Program-made: the position numbers and the translations under genes
Notes under the pieces: model-generated
The model's input: the letters and a program-made list of their open reading frames with translations, nothing else
What the model was told of the DNA's origin: nothing
Databases searched by the model: none
Shown here: positions 27,019 through 36,115 of the stretch, in pieces
Position numbering within the stretch: position 1 is the stretch's first letter
Layout of the letters: each line of letters begins with the position of its first letter
Assembly (NCBI RefSeq): GCF_029846235.1
Contig: NZ_JARVWP010000005.1
Coordinates: 310,001-374,000, forward strand
Origin: Bradyrhizobium sp. CER78
GTDB lineage: Bacteria > Pseudomonadota > Alphaproteobacteria > Rhizobiales > Xanthobacteraceae
Reading direction: 5' to 3'
Length of the DNA: 64,000 bases

Positions 27019-27112
27019 GACTTCGCTTCCCCCCGTCAGGGCTGTCCCGCCCGTATTGATTGAATGGCTTGGCTTGTGGTGCGTTGACCGAAAGCCTTGC
27101 TAGCGATTTTCG

Positions 27113-27646
27113 TCAGACAACGCCAGCAAAACCCAAGAGACCTCCGGCAAGCAACATCCACAAAGGATTGATCCGCGTCGCAAAGGCAAGCGCGGCTGCG
27201 ACAATGGTGATCAGGACCGCGATCCAACTTTGGTCTGATGTCTGTGCCACGATCAGGCCCGAGGCGGCCATCAGGCCGATCGACAGCGGAACCAATGCCG
27301 CCTGGATGATCGCCGGCCAGCGCGCATCGCGCGAACGATCGAGGAAACGGCTGACATAATAGGCAAGCAGCGCGGTCGGTCCGCACATCGCAACCGTCGC
27401 AGCCAGTGCTCCGGCAACGCCTGCGACAGAATAGCCTATCAGCGTCACAATCAGCACGTTCGGTCCCGGCGAGAGCTGCGAGATCGCGAATACGTCGGCG
27501 AACTGCTTGTCGGTCAGCCAGTGATGCACGTCGACGGCAGCGCGATGCATTTCGGGGATCGCCGAATTGGCGCCGCCGACCGCAAACAGCGACATCAGGC
27601 CGAAGGTCCAGAGCAGCGCCGCGATCGGGTTGGACTCCGAGTTCAT
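27113..27646 (-). CDS. chrA: Chromate transporter half-protein (CHR domain, second)
   Basis: 177 residues, one CHR domain. GLMSLFAVGGANSAIPEMHR and FAISQLSPGPNVLIVTLIGY match the N-terminal family motifs. It overlaps the upstream CHR gene by ATGA, so the two are translated together. Short CHR proteins act as pairs in opposite membrane orientation to export chromate; some paralogs may have other anions as substrates. Confidence 0.85.
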   Translation of the reverse strand: MNSESNPIAALLWTFGLMSLFAVGGANSAIPEMHRAAVDVHHWLTDKQFADVFAISQLSPGPNVLIVTLIGYSVAGVAGALAATVAMCGPTALLAYYVSRFLDRSRDARWPAIIQAALVPLSIGLMAASGLIVAQTSDQSWIAVLITIVAAALAFATRINPLWMLLAGGLLGFAGVV

Positions 27647-28254
27647 GCCTTCACCATGCGGCGGGTCAGGATCGTGATCGCGAGGCTGAGCGGGATCGCC
27701 ACCAGCAGCACGATCTGCAGCGGCCATCGGATCAGCCCGATCGCGACGAAAACCGCGGCCAGGATGACGAGGCCTGTGACATCACGCCGCTTCAGGAGCG
27801 GCAGCATCATCTTGAGGACGACGGCGAACAGCAGCCCGACCGCGGCACAGGCCACGCCGGCAAGCGTCCGGCGCAGCACGTCGATGTCGCCATAGCGGGC
27901 GTAGAGCGCGGCAAGGATGGTTGCGATCACCATCGGCGGCCCGACCAGCCCGGCAAAGGCCGCCAGCCCACCCGCGATGCCGCGAAAGCGCGAGCCGAAA
28001 ACGACCGACAGGTTGACGATGTTCGGACCTGGCAGGAAATGGCACAGCGCGAAGGTCTCGTTGAACTCCTCCGCCGTCATCCAGCGGTGCTGTTCGACGA
28101 TCCCCCGCCGGGCCCAGACCAGGACCCCGCCAAAGCCGGCCAGCGACATCTTGGCAAAGGCCAGGAACAGCTCGAGCAGGCCGGGCTGCAGGGGTGGCGA
28201 CGGTGCGGAGGCATCCGGCGCCGGGGCGGCAACCGGCGGGGATTCCGGGGGCAT
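27643..28254 (-). CDS. chrA: Chromate transporter half-protein (CHR domain, first)
   Basis: 203 residues from the ATG at 28254; a TTG two codons upstream is less likely. After a Pro/Ala-rich tail comes a CHR domain with AKMSLAGFGGVLVWARRGIV and CHFLPGPNIVNLSVVFGSR. The stop overlaps the next CHR gene. Full-length ChrA has both halves in one chain; here they are separate genes. Confidence 0.85.
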   Translation of the reverse strand: MPPESPPVAAPAPDASAPSPPLQPGLLELFLAFAKMSLAGFGGVLVWARRGIVEQHRWMTAEEFNETFALCHFLPGPNIVNLSVVFGSRFRGIAGGLAAFAGLVGPPMVIATILAALYARYGDIDVLRRTLAGVACAAVGLLFAVVLKMMLPLLKRRDVTGLVILAAVFVAIGLIRWPLQIVLLVAIPLSLAITILTRRMVKA

Positions 28255-28363
28255 GGCCAAAATCTAGAACGGCGTCAGGATGCCGGCCAACCCAAATCGG
28301 CGTGTTTTCACAGCAGAAAGGGTCTGAATCGGCTCTGTTTTTCTATCGCTTTGCCGCTATATT

Positions 28364-28699
28364 GGGGGTGCCGGTTCGCCGGCTATGGAAATAAATGACC
28401 GTCGCAATAAACCATTCGGACCCGGGGGCGGTACCCGGCGCCTCCACCAAAACCCATCTTGGGACCACCCTTCGGTGGCTTTTGGCGGGGGCGAAATAGG
28501 ATCGACGAGGGCGTAAAGGGCGTGTTTTTTCTCGGTATGGTTCCGCCGACATCGGGCCAATGCAATAGTTGCCAACGACAACTTTGCTCCGGTTGCTCAG
28601 GCTGCGTAACGCAGTTTGAAAGACCATCTTAAAGTCCTAACGGGTTAAGCTCCGTTAGGCGGGGTTCGGAGGCACCTGGCAACAGAAGCCTCCACTTTA
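28364..28699 (+). ncRNA. ssrA: Circularly permuted two-piece tmRNA (alphaproteobacterial type)
   Basis: The acceptor piece comes first, ending in GGCGCCTCCACCA at 28449, with a T-arm CCGGG-GGCGGTA-CCCGG. The coding piece starts at 28487 with GGGGGCGAAATAGGATCGAC. Its first seven bases pair with the CGCCTCC of the acceptor piece. The tag frame 28571-28609 reads ANDNFAPVAQAA then TAA. A TATATT box lies at 28358-28363. The ~37 bases between pieces would be removed in processing. The 3' boundary near AGAAGCCTCC is approximate. tmRNA rescues stalled ribosomes and tags the product for ClpXP. The next gene encodes its adaptor SspB. Confidence 0.93.
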
Positions 28700-28840
28700 T
28701 TTCCGATCGGGCGTCCGCCCCCTATTTCAGCTGCCAGCCCTGCTGATTTCCGGCTCCCGGCGAGGTAGCATGGGGCCAAAGCGGGCGAGTCGGATCATCC
28801 GGCGAGCCTCACCGGCTATTTTCGAAGCGACAGGATCACC

Positions 28841-29362
28841 ATGGCGACCGATCACATCCGATATGACGTGCTGGCGCGCGACGCGCTGCGCGGGGTGCTG
28901 CGCCGGGTCCTGTCGGACGCGGCCGAACATGGCCTGCCGGGTGAGCATCATTTCTACATCACCTTCCTCTCGCACGGCGACGGCGTGAAGCTGTCGCCGC
29001 GGCTGCTCGCGCAGTATCCGGAGGAGATGACCATCATCCTGCAGCACCAGTTCTGGGATCTGGTGGTGACCGAGGACCGCTTCGAGGTCGGCCTGTCGTT
29101 CGGCGGGATTCCCGAGCGGCTCAACGTGCCGTTCGCCGCCGTGACGCGTTTCCTCGATCCGTCGGCACCGTTCGACCTGCGGTTCGACGTCTCGGACGCA
29201 CTGTCGGAGGAAGCTCCTCCCGCGACGGCACCGGCCGCACCCCTCCCCGCACCGGCTGCCCGGGCGGCGGTCGAGCCCGAAACGGCCGAGACCGAGCAGG
29301 AGCCCGCGAAGCCCAGCGAAGGCGCCGAGGTCGTGCGGCTGGACCGCTTCCGCAAGAAATAA
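28841..29362 (+). CDS. sspB: SspB family ClpXP adaptor (alpha type)
   Basis: 173 residues. The core (HFYITFLSHGDGVKLSPRL, MTIILQHQFWDLVV, FEVGLSFGGIPERLNVPF) is the SspB fold that binds ssrA tags. A long Ala/Pro/Glu linker leads to the C-terminal ClpX-docking motif VVRLDRFRKK. It delivers tmRNA-tagged proteins to ClpXP. It lies ~140 bases downstream of ssrA on the same strand, placing tag and adaptor side by side. Confidence 0.93.
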   Translation: MATDHIRYDVLARDALRGVLRRVLSDAAEHGLPGEHHFYITFLSHGDGVKLSPRLLAQYPEEMTIILQHQFWDLVVTEDRFEVGLSFGGIPERLNVPFAAVTRFLDPSAPFDLRFDVSDALSEEAPPATAPAAPLPAPAARAAVEPETAETEQEPAKPSEGAEVVRLDRFRKK

Positions 29363-29537
29363 TCTAAACGCAGATCGATCCTCGACCTTGTAGGATGCGC
29401 GCAGGAGCGGGATGACAGATCGTCATCCCGGACTATCTTTTGCATGAACGTGTCTTCGCGCGGCCGCTTTGGCGTTGCCGCGGCGGACAGCCGGCACCAT
29501 GCCGGATCACGTGCTGATGACGCAACGGAGAGCATTC

Positions 29538-30953
29538 ATGGCTCAATCGACGACACCATCCAACGCCGCCACCCGTAGCGAGACCGACAGCTTCGGTCCG
29601 ATCGACGTCGCCGCCGATCGCTACTGGGGCGCGCAGACCGAGCGCTCGCGGCAGAATTTCAAGATCGGCCACGACCGGATGCCGATCGCGATCATTCATG
29701 CACTCGCCATCGTCAAGCTCGCGGCGGCCGAGACCAATCGCGAACTCGGCCAGCTCGATGCACGCCGCGCCGACGCCATCATCAGCGCCGCCAGGGAAGT
29801 GATCGAGGGCAAGCTCGACGATCATTTTCCGCTGGTCGTGTATCAGACCGGCTCGGGCACGCAGACCAACATGAACGTGAACGAGGTGATCGCCAACCGC
29901 GCCAACCAGATGCTCGGCGGCGAGCTCGGCGCCAAGCAGCCGATCCATCCGAACGATCACGTCAACATGAGCCAGTCGTCGAACGACTCGTTTCCGACTG
30001 CGATGCACATCGCTGCAGCGGACCGCATCATCGCCGACCTGATCCCCGCCCTCACCGAGTTGCATCAAGCGTTGCACCAGAAGCAGGAGGCGTTCGCCAA
30101 GATCGTGAAGATCGGACGCACGCACACCCAGGACGCGACACCGCTGACGCTCGGCCAGGAATTCTCCGGCTACGCCGCGCAGGTCGAGAGCGGCATCGCG
30201 CGGCTGCACACCGCCGTGAAGGAGCTGTTTCCGCTCGCGCAAGGCGGCACTGCTGTTGGCACCGGCCTCAACTCGAAGCCGGAATTCGCCAGCGCCTTCG
30301 CCAAGCATGTCGCCGCGATTACCAAGCTGCCGTTCACGAGTGCCGCGAACAAGTTCGAGGCGCTGGCTTCCAACGACGCCTATGTGCTGGTGCATGGCGC
30401 GATCAATTCGGTGGCGACCGGCCTGTTCAAGATCGCCAACGACATTCGCTTCCTCGGCTCGGGCCCGCGCTCCGGTCTCGGCGAGTTGATCCTGCCCGAG
30501 AACGAGCCGGGCTCCTCGATCATGCCGGGCAAGGTCAATCCGACCCAGTGCGAAGCCATGACCATGGTCTGCTGCCAGGTGTTCGGCAATCAGACCACGA
30601 TCACCGTCGCCGGCAGCCAGGGCCATTTCGAGCTCAACGTGTACAAGCCCGTGTTGGCATATTGTATGATAAATTCCATTCAGTTGCTGTCTGATGTTGT
30701 CCGCTCATTTACTGAGCATTGCGTTGTCGGCATACGCGCCGACGAAAAGCGCATCAACGAGCTGATGCAGCGCTCGCTGATGCTGGTGACCGCGCTCGCG
30801 CCGAAGATCGGCTACGACAACGCGGCGAAGGTCGCGAAGTCCGCGCATGCGCACGGAACGACGTTGAAGGAAGAGGCTTTGCGGCTCGGATTTGTGTCCG
30901 CGGATGAATTTGATCGCCTCGTGCAGCCGGACAAAATGACACACCCCGGCTGA
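29538..30953 (+). CDS. fumC: Class II fumarate hydratase
   Basis: 471 residues from the ATG at 29538 with GGAGAG six bases upstream. Interconverts fumarate and malate in the TCA cycle. Conserved segments: [32 protein letters not shown], the signature [15 protein letters not shown] (from residue ~325) and [12 protein letters not shown] block of ~60 bases at 30661-30720 has only 37% GC by hand count, against ~62% in the preceding 60. It encodes a rather divergent stretch ([16 protein letters not shown]). Confidence 0.95.
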   Translation: MAQSTTPSNAATRSETDSFGPIDVAADRYWGAQTERSRQNFKIGHDRMPIAIIHALAIVKLAAAETNRELGQLDARRADAIISAAREVIEGKLDDHFPLVVYQTGSGTQTNMNVNEVIANRANQMLGGELGAKQPIHPNDHVNMSQSSNDSFPTAMHIAAADRIIADLIPALTELHQALHQKQEAFAKIVKIGRTHTQDATPLTLGQEFSGYAAQVESGIARLHTAVKELFPLAQGGTAVGTGLNSKPEFASAFAKHVAAITKLPFTSAANKFEALASNDAYVLVHGAINSVATGLFKIANDIRFLGSGPRSGLGELILPENEPGSSIMPGKVNPTQCEAMTMVCCQVFGNQTTITVAGSQGHFELNVYKPVLAYCMINSIQLLSDVVRSFTEHCVVGIRADEKRINELMQRSLMLVTALAPKIGYDNAAKVAKSAHAHGTTLKEEALRLGFVSADEFDRLVQPDKMTHPG

Positions 30954-31229
30954 GCGGACGACGCGCAATGTCCGGATAATTACGGTCAGCGCGCGTGATA
31001 TAATTATGGATCATAACGCCTAAAGACTAAGGCGAGCTGCCTATCAGCTCTGCGCCGGCGCATGGTACAGACGTCTAGTTTTCGCAGAGCGAAACGGATT
31101 CTTTGATGCTATCACAAGCATCAAACGGGGATTCGGGATGGGTATCGAGCCGGGCGCGCAGCGCGATCGCTCTTGCTTTCGTCACGATGCATCACCAATT
31201 CCGCTTTGGGGACGATGAGGACGACGAGC
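30954..31229. other. Intergenic region between fumC and the DUF4169 gene
   Basis: 276 bases. I see a TATAAT-like box in GATATAATTATGG near 30999-31011 but no good -35. No hairpin terminator for fumC is evident and no repeat family member is present. Confidence 0.5.
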
Positions 31230-31433
31230 ATGGGCGACGTGGTCAACTTGAAACGATTCAAGAAGCGCGGTGAGCGCGAACAAGCAGCGAAGCAGGCCGA
31301 AGCCAATCGTGCGCTATTCGGTCGCACCAAATCTGAACGAGCGCGTGACGAATTTCTCGGCGAGCGCAGCGCGCGTGCGCTCGATCAGCACCTCCTGGAC
31401 CCGAAGCGTATCGACAGTGGAGACGCATCATGA
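31230..31433 (+). CDS. DUF4169 family small protein
   Basis: 67 residues, very charged. It starts VVNLKRFKKRGEREQAAKQ and contains ANRALFGRTKSERARDE and LDPKRIDSGD, the hallmarks of DUF4169. The ATG at 31230 is preferred over the frame's earlier start. The stop overlaps the RHH gene as ATGA, so the pair is one translational unit. No function is established. Confidence 0.75.
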   Translation: MGDVVNLKRFKKRGEREQAAKQAEANRALFGRTKSERARDEFLGERSARALDQHLLDPKRIDSGDAS

Positions 31434-31705
31434 AGTCTCCCGTCGTCAAGCGTTCGATCGTCGTTGCCGGTCACAAGACCAGCGTCAGCCTCGAGGAAGC
31501 CTTCTGGAACGGCATGAAGGAGATTTCCGGTTTGCGGAACATGACGCTGTCTGAATTGGTCGGCGAGATCGACAGCAACCGTCAGCAGGGCAATTTGTCC
31601 TCAGCTATCCGGCTTTTCGTGCTCGACTATTTCCGCTCGCGCGCCACTCCGGCGGTGCCGACGGATGTCAGGCCCCAGCAGGTCGACACGCGCCAGCAGG
31701 CCTGA
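31430..31705 (+). CDS. Ribbon-helix-helix (RHH_4) DNA-binding protein
   Basis: 91 residues. RSIVVAGHKTSVSLEEAFW forms the beta strand and first helix. MTLSELVGEIDSN and NLSSAIRLFVLDYFR match the RHH_4 family of small putative regulators common in rhizobia. It is coupled to the DUF4169 gene by a 4-base overlap. It lacks a toxin partner. Targets are unknown. Confidence 0.8.
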   Translation: MKSPVVKRSIVVAGHKTSVSLEEAFWNGMKEISGLRNMTLSELVGEIDSNRQQGNLSSAIRLFVLDYFRSRATPAVPTDVRPQQVDTRQQA

Positions 31706-31761
31706 CGGCCCTCACCGACCGTCGCTGCAACAGACGGTCGTTCCACGGCGCGGACTTCAGC

Positions 31762-32115
31762 ATGAAGGTCAACCGCATTGTCGCGAACGTTGCCGCATCT
31801 GACATCGCGGCAGCGCGGTCGTTCTATCGGGACATCCTTGGCCTCGAGCCGCTGATGGATTTCGGTTGGGTTGCGACTTACGGCTCATCCGAAACGATGC
31901 AGGTTCAGATCAGCTTCGCTTCCGAAGGTGGCTCCGGCACGCCGGTGCCTGATCTCTCGATCGAGGTCGACGACCTCGACGAGGCCCTGCGCCGAATGAA
32001 GGCAGCCCGCATCGCGATCGAATACGGACCGGCAAACGAGCCCTGGGGCGTGCGGCGCTTCTTCGTCCGCGATCCCTTCGGCCGGCTGATCAATATTCTC
32101 CAGCACCAATCGTGA
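31762..32115 (+). CDS. VOC superfamily (glyoxalase/bleomycin-resistance-like) protein
   Basis: 117 residues, a single VOC module: VNRIVANVAASDIAAARSFY at the start, FYRDILGLEPL, DLSIEVDDLDEALRRM and RFFVRDPFGRLINIL at the end. Metal ligands are not all typical (no clear early His), so a catalytic glyoxalase activity is doubtful; a ligand-binding or unknown dioxygenase-like role is possible. Confidence 0.75.
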   Translation: MKVNRIVANVAASDIAAARSFYRDILGLEPLMDFGWVATYGSSETMQVQISFASEGGSGTPVPDLSIEVDDLDEALRRMKAARIAIEYGPANEPWGVRRFFVRDPFGRLINILQHQS

Positions 32116-32155
32116 GCCGGCGCGTCGTTTGACGCGTTTCTTCAAACGAACCGGC
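32116..32155. terminator. Hairpin between convergent VOC and AsmA genes
   Basis: Arms TCGTTTGA (32125-32132) and TCAAACGA (32142-32149) with outer GCCGG / CCGGC pairing. It begins just after the VOC stop. There is no long T run, so termination is only suggested. Confidence 0.4.
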
Positions 32156-32180
32156 GCCTACTTCGCTTGAAAGCGCGTTT

Positions 32181-35100
32181 CTAGTTCTGCATCGCCGGTC
32201 GCGGCGGCGGATTGGCGACCTGTGGCGTCAGCGACAATGGCGGTCGCAGCGGTCTCGACCTGGCCGCGCCGGGCACCGGCTTGACCTCGATCGGCGGCGG
32301 CAACGGCGCCAGCTGCGGCTGGCTTACAACCGGCGCAGGCGGCGCAATGACGGGCGCGGCGGCGACCGGCGGGACAGCCGGCGGCCGCGGCGCAACGATC
32401 TTCGGCTTCGGCGGCACGCGGCGCGGATCGGGGCCGGGCGCCGGCAAGGTGGCGGAAGGCACTCCGGCCGAATTCGAGTTGGCCCCATCAGGCGCCGGCG
32501 CGGCGGGGGGCGGAAGGGCCGCCGGGGTCGGCGGCGGCGTGGGCTCGCCGCGTTCGATCGCATCGAGCCGCTTGGTCTCCCGGTCGATCGCGCGCACCGC
32601 GAGCCACGACGACAACGCCGCAATGTCGATGCTGCGCGACAATCCGTCGGGCGTGCCCACGGCGAGCAGCTGGATTTCCGGACGGCTGTTTGCGGTGCCG
32701 ACCTGCGTCGATGCCAGTGCGGCGCGGATGTCGGCCTGGTCGGCCGGAATATCGTAGCCGCCGGACAGGATGACGTTGGCACCATCAGCCGCGAGCGTGG
32801 TGGCGCCGACCCGGATGCGGCCGTCGCGGATGTTGAAGGGAATTTGCGCCGAGGCGACCGACAGCGGACCTGCTGCGAGCGCCGGTTCGACGATCTGCCT
32901 CAACCGCGTATCGTCGGTCGCCTGCCCGGAATCGCTGGCGCGGATCGCGACGTCGAACGCGCGCGGATCGAGGCCAGGAAGGTTCAGCCCCTCGAGCGTC
33001 ACGGCGCCGCTGCCGGACAACGCGCCGATCAACGCCGACGCGCTGCGGCCCTGCGTCAACAACGTCATCTGCATCGCGGCACGTCCCTTGGGCATCGCCA
33101 GACTACGGTAGCGCAAGGCTGAAGCGTCGACGCCCGACAGCTGCACATTGGCATTCAGCGCGAGTCCATTGACGCCCTGTCGCGCGTCGATGGAGGCGAT
33201 CGCCTCGCCACCGCCGATCTTGCCCTTGATGCCGTCGAAGGTCAGCGACTGCCCGTCCGACCTGATGGTGCCGCTGACCGGCTGCAGTTCGACGCCGCCC
33301 GGCAGCAGTCCGTGCAGCGCTTCGAACGTCACCTTGCCGCGCCAGGCGCTCGTCAGCCCCTGGCCGAGCGGCTCCGTCGCATCGTGCCCAGCCGCGCCGA
33401 TCGCAGCAACGAAGATCGGCGCGAGCGAGATCTGGTCGAGGCCGACTTCACCGTCGACGCTTTTCTGATCGCCGAGCGTCAGCGCCAGGCGGCCGCGTAG
33501 CCGCGAACCGGCGACGATGCTGTCGAGATCGTCGAAGGTCAGCTTGTCGCCCGCGAGCGTCAGCTTCGACGACAGGCGGATGTTCGCGGCGGAATCGGAT
33601 GATTTCAGATTGAGCAGCGGACTGATGTCGGCGCTGCGGACGCGGAGGCTGACGCTCGATTTGCTCTCGCTGGCGCCGTCCTTGGTCCACGGTTCGGCAG
33701 TCCCTTCCGCATCCGCGTCAAGCCCCGCGCCCCAGAGCCTCGCCTTCAACCGCAGCGGCGCGTGCCACGCACCGGCCACGGTGCCCTCGAACTGCGTAGC
33801 GCCCGCGCCGGCTGCGACCGCATGGTCGAGCCCAAGCAGCGCCAGCAGCGCATTGCCCTCACCGGCCGAGAATTTCGCTTCGGCTGTCACGTCGCTGCGG
33901 CGAAGTTCGTCGAAATCCAGCGCGCGGATCGCAGCGACCGGCGGCGTCGCCGAGATCACCGTGTTGCCCTTGAGCTGCGGCGTATCGAGATCCAGCGTCG
34001 CGCGCGCGCTGACGCGATCCGCGATCTTGCCCTTGCCGAGGTCGAGTGCAAGCTTGGCGCGGACCGGACCGGCATCCGCGCGCAGCACGCCGAGCCGCGC
34101 GGCAAGCGCCGGCGCAAAGGGCTGAACGACGGCGGTCAGCCGGGCGAGCGAGGCGGCGGTCGCGTCGACCGCGAGCTTGCCGGTGGAATTGGCACGGTCG
34201 AAATTGCCGCTGCCATCCAGCGTGACGTTGTCGGGCTGACCGATCTTCACGCGCTCGAGCCCGATGCTCTTCGGGCTGTAGGCGATCTTCGCCAGCAGCG
34301 GCCGCAATTCCTGCCCCGAGGAGATTGCGCGACCGACGTCGAGCGACAGCTGCGCCTCGTCAGGCCATTCGGCTTGCGGACCAGCCAGCGAGCGGATGAA
34401 GGCCGCGGTCGCATCGAGATCGAGCCGTTCCGCCTTCAACTGTGCCTCGACCTTCGATCCGCTCGTCACCTCGCGATGCGCGACTGCGATGCGGCCCTCG
34501 AGCGCGCCGCCCTCGATCTCCGCCTTCATGGCGTCGATCGAAAAGCCTGATGGTGACACCGTGACGTCGCCGCGCAACCGCAACGGCTTCTGGCTGCGGT
34601 AGGCGATGTCGCCCCGCCCTTGCAGCCAGGTCATCAGCGTATCGGGATCGGACGATTCGATGTTGAGCGCGGTCTTGAAGCTGTTCGCGACCCCGGCTTG
34701 CGCGCTGGCGCCGCTCATCGAGACCCGCGTGGATCCCGGCGCGCGAAACTCCAGCCGGCGCACGGTCCATGATTTCGCATCCGATTGCAGCTCGGCCGAG
34801 ATGTCCTGTAACGGACGGCCGCCGAGCATGACCTGCTCGGACGTGAACTCGACCTGCACCGGTATCGGGCTTTGCGGAAGACCCGACAACACCGCGCGCA
34901 TGGCCGGCAGCACGCGCACCGGCTCGACATTGCCGTTGCCGCTGTCCTTGCCGCCGTCTTTGGCCGCGAACCTGTCGCCATCGAGCTGCCGCGCCGTGAG
35001 TGAGGCGCGCAGCAGCGGCGACGTGCCGAACCGCAGATCGCCATTGCCCGCGAGCTTCAGTGCGCGGTCCTCGGCGCCATAGCTCACCTCGACCTGGTCG

Positions 35101-35903
35101 AGACGTGCCGCCGAATAGTCCGACTTGACCTTGGCGGCGATCCGCCAGGACGGCATGTCGTTGCCGCCGCGCTGGCCCGGCGTGCCCGCCAGCGTCACGG
35201 TGCCCTCGAACCGCGGCGCGCGGGCTTCGAAGGTCAGGATGCCGTCGAGATCGGCCGACACCGGCCGCTGACCGGGATCGATGTTGAAGTGCAGGCGGGT
35301 GCCGCTGCCATCGGCGCTTTGCCCCGACGAGATCCGAAACGGGTAGCGGTTGCCGTCGAACATGAAATTGCCGTCGCCGCGGATCGCGCCGGCCAGCGAG
35401 CGGACATCGCCGCTGAAGGCAATGTCGTTCAGCTCGAGCGTGCTGCGGCTCGCGGCATCGTGCAGCGCGACGCGGCCGGTCAGATTGAGACGGTCGATCG
35501 CCAGCGACGCCAGATTGAAGGTCCCGCTCGATGGCGACCAGTCGATACGCCCCTTCGGGTCGAGCCCGAGATCGAGCGACAGGCCATTGATGGTGAGCTC
35601 GTTGGCGCGCACTTCGCCGCGCATCAGGGAGCTCAGGCTGAACTCGACGTCGAGATTGGCGGCCCGGACCTTGCCCATGTCGTTGGCGCCGCCGACGGTG
35701 ACGGTTTTCAACCGCAGCGAGGGCGCGGGCAGCAGGCGCGCGTCGAGATTGCCGGCGACGCGAACCGGCGCGCCGATGATCTTGGACGCCTCCGCTTCGA
35801 ACTGCGGCCTGAACTGGTTCCAGTCTACGAAATACGGACCGACCAGCGCAGCGACCAGTGCCAGAATGAAGGCGATTGCCAGGCCGAGCAGCGTCGTCTG
35901 CAC
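32181..35903 (-). CDS. AsmA family protein (large, single-anchor envelope protein)
   Basis: 1240 residues. One N-terminal TM (LLGLAIAFILALVAALVGPYF) is followed by VDWNQFRPQFEAEASKIIG, the AsmA opening. Long beta-rich repeats run to the AsmA_2 region (FDVAIRASDSGQATDDTRLRQ, SGGYDIPADQADIRAAL). The last ~110 residues are Pro/Ala-rich (TPPPTPAALPPPAAP) and disordered. AsmA-like proteins are thought to bridge inner and outer membranes and move phospholipids. It is transcribed alone between the VOC gene and the P450 gene. Confidence 0.85.
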   Translation of the reverse strand: MQTTLLGLAIAFILALVAALVGPYFVDWNQFRPQFEAEASKIIGAPVRVAGNLDARLLPAPSLRLKTVTVGGANDMGKVRAANLDVEFSLSSLMRGEVRANELTINGLSLDLGLDPKGRIDWSPSSGTFNLASLAIDRLNLTGRVALHDAASRSTLELNDIAFSGDVRSLAGAIRGDGNFMFDGNRYPFRISSGQSADGSGTRLHFNIDPGQRPVSADLDGILTFEARAPRFEGTVTLAGTPGQRGGNDMPSWRIAAKVKSDYSAARLDQVEVSYGAEDRALKLAGNGDLRFGTSPLLRASLTARQLDGDRFAAKDGGKDSGNGNVEPVRVLPAMRAVLSGLPQSPIPVQVEFTSEQVMLGGRPLQDISAELQSDAKSWTVRRLEFRAPGSTRVSMSGASAQAGVANSFKTALNIESSDPDTLMTWLQGRGDIAYRSQKPLRLRGDVTVSPSGFSIDAMKAEIEGGALEGRIAVAHREVTSGSKVEAQLKAERLDLDATAAFIRSLAGPQAEWPDEAQLSLDVGRAISSGQELRPLLAKIAYSPKSIGLERVKIGQPDNVTLDGSGNFDRANSTGKLAVDATAASLARLTAVVQPFAPALAARLGVLRADAGPVRAKLALDLGKGKIADRVSARATLDLDTPQLKGNTVISATPPVAAIRALDFDELRRSDVTAEAKFSAGEGNALLALLGLDHAVAAGAGATQFEGTVAGAWHAPLRLKARLWGAGLDADAEGTAEPWTKDGASESKSSVSLRVRSADISPLLNLKSSDSAANIRLSSKLTLAGDKLTFDDLDSIVAGSRLRGRLALTLGDQKSVDGEVGLDQISLAPIFVAAIGAAGHDATEPLGQGLTSAWRGKVTFEALHGLLPGGVELQPVSGTIRSDGQSLTFDGIKGKIGGGEAIASIDARQGVNGLALNANVQLSGVDASALRYRSLAMPKGRAAMQMTLLTQGRSASALIGALSGSGAVTLEGLNLPGLDPRAFDVAIRASDSGQATDDTRLRQIVEPALAAGPLSVASAQIPFNIRDGRIRVGATTLAADGANVILSGGYDIPADQADIRAALASTQVGTANSRPEIQLLAVGTPDGLSRSIDIAALSSWLAVRAIDRETKRLDAIERGEPTPPPTPAALPPPAAPAPDGANSNSAGVPSATLPAPGPDPRRVPPKPKIVAPRPPAVPPVAAAPVIAPPAPVVSQPQLAPLPPPIEVKPVPGAARSRPLRPPLSLTPQVANPPPRPAMQN

Positions 35904-36115
35904 GGTGTCTCCCTTTGAGCCCGCTCCGCGGCAGCCTCCTTATGCTGAACCCTTTGCCAACCCTTGGCCGGAGCAACCCAAATATAGAGACAAGTATGGC
36001 GAAGTCACAGCGGCTTTACCGCTGCGACGTCAACTGGAACGTGGATTTCCGTTCAAGCGTGCGTGCGCGCCGGCCGCAGCGGCAGGGATCGCCGCCCTGC
36101 CGCTGATCCTGGATG

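Noticed and set aside
28343..28627. Minus-strand reading frames across 28343-28627
   Set aside because: They are antisense to the tmRNA gene, whose acceptor and tag segments are clearly recognisable.
31230..31705. DUF4169-RHH pair as a toxin-antitoxin system
   Set aside because: RHH proteins can be antitoxins and the genes overlap, but the partner shows no toxin fold and both are common housekeeping-like genes in rhizobia.
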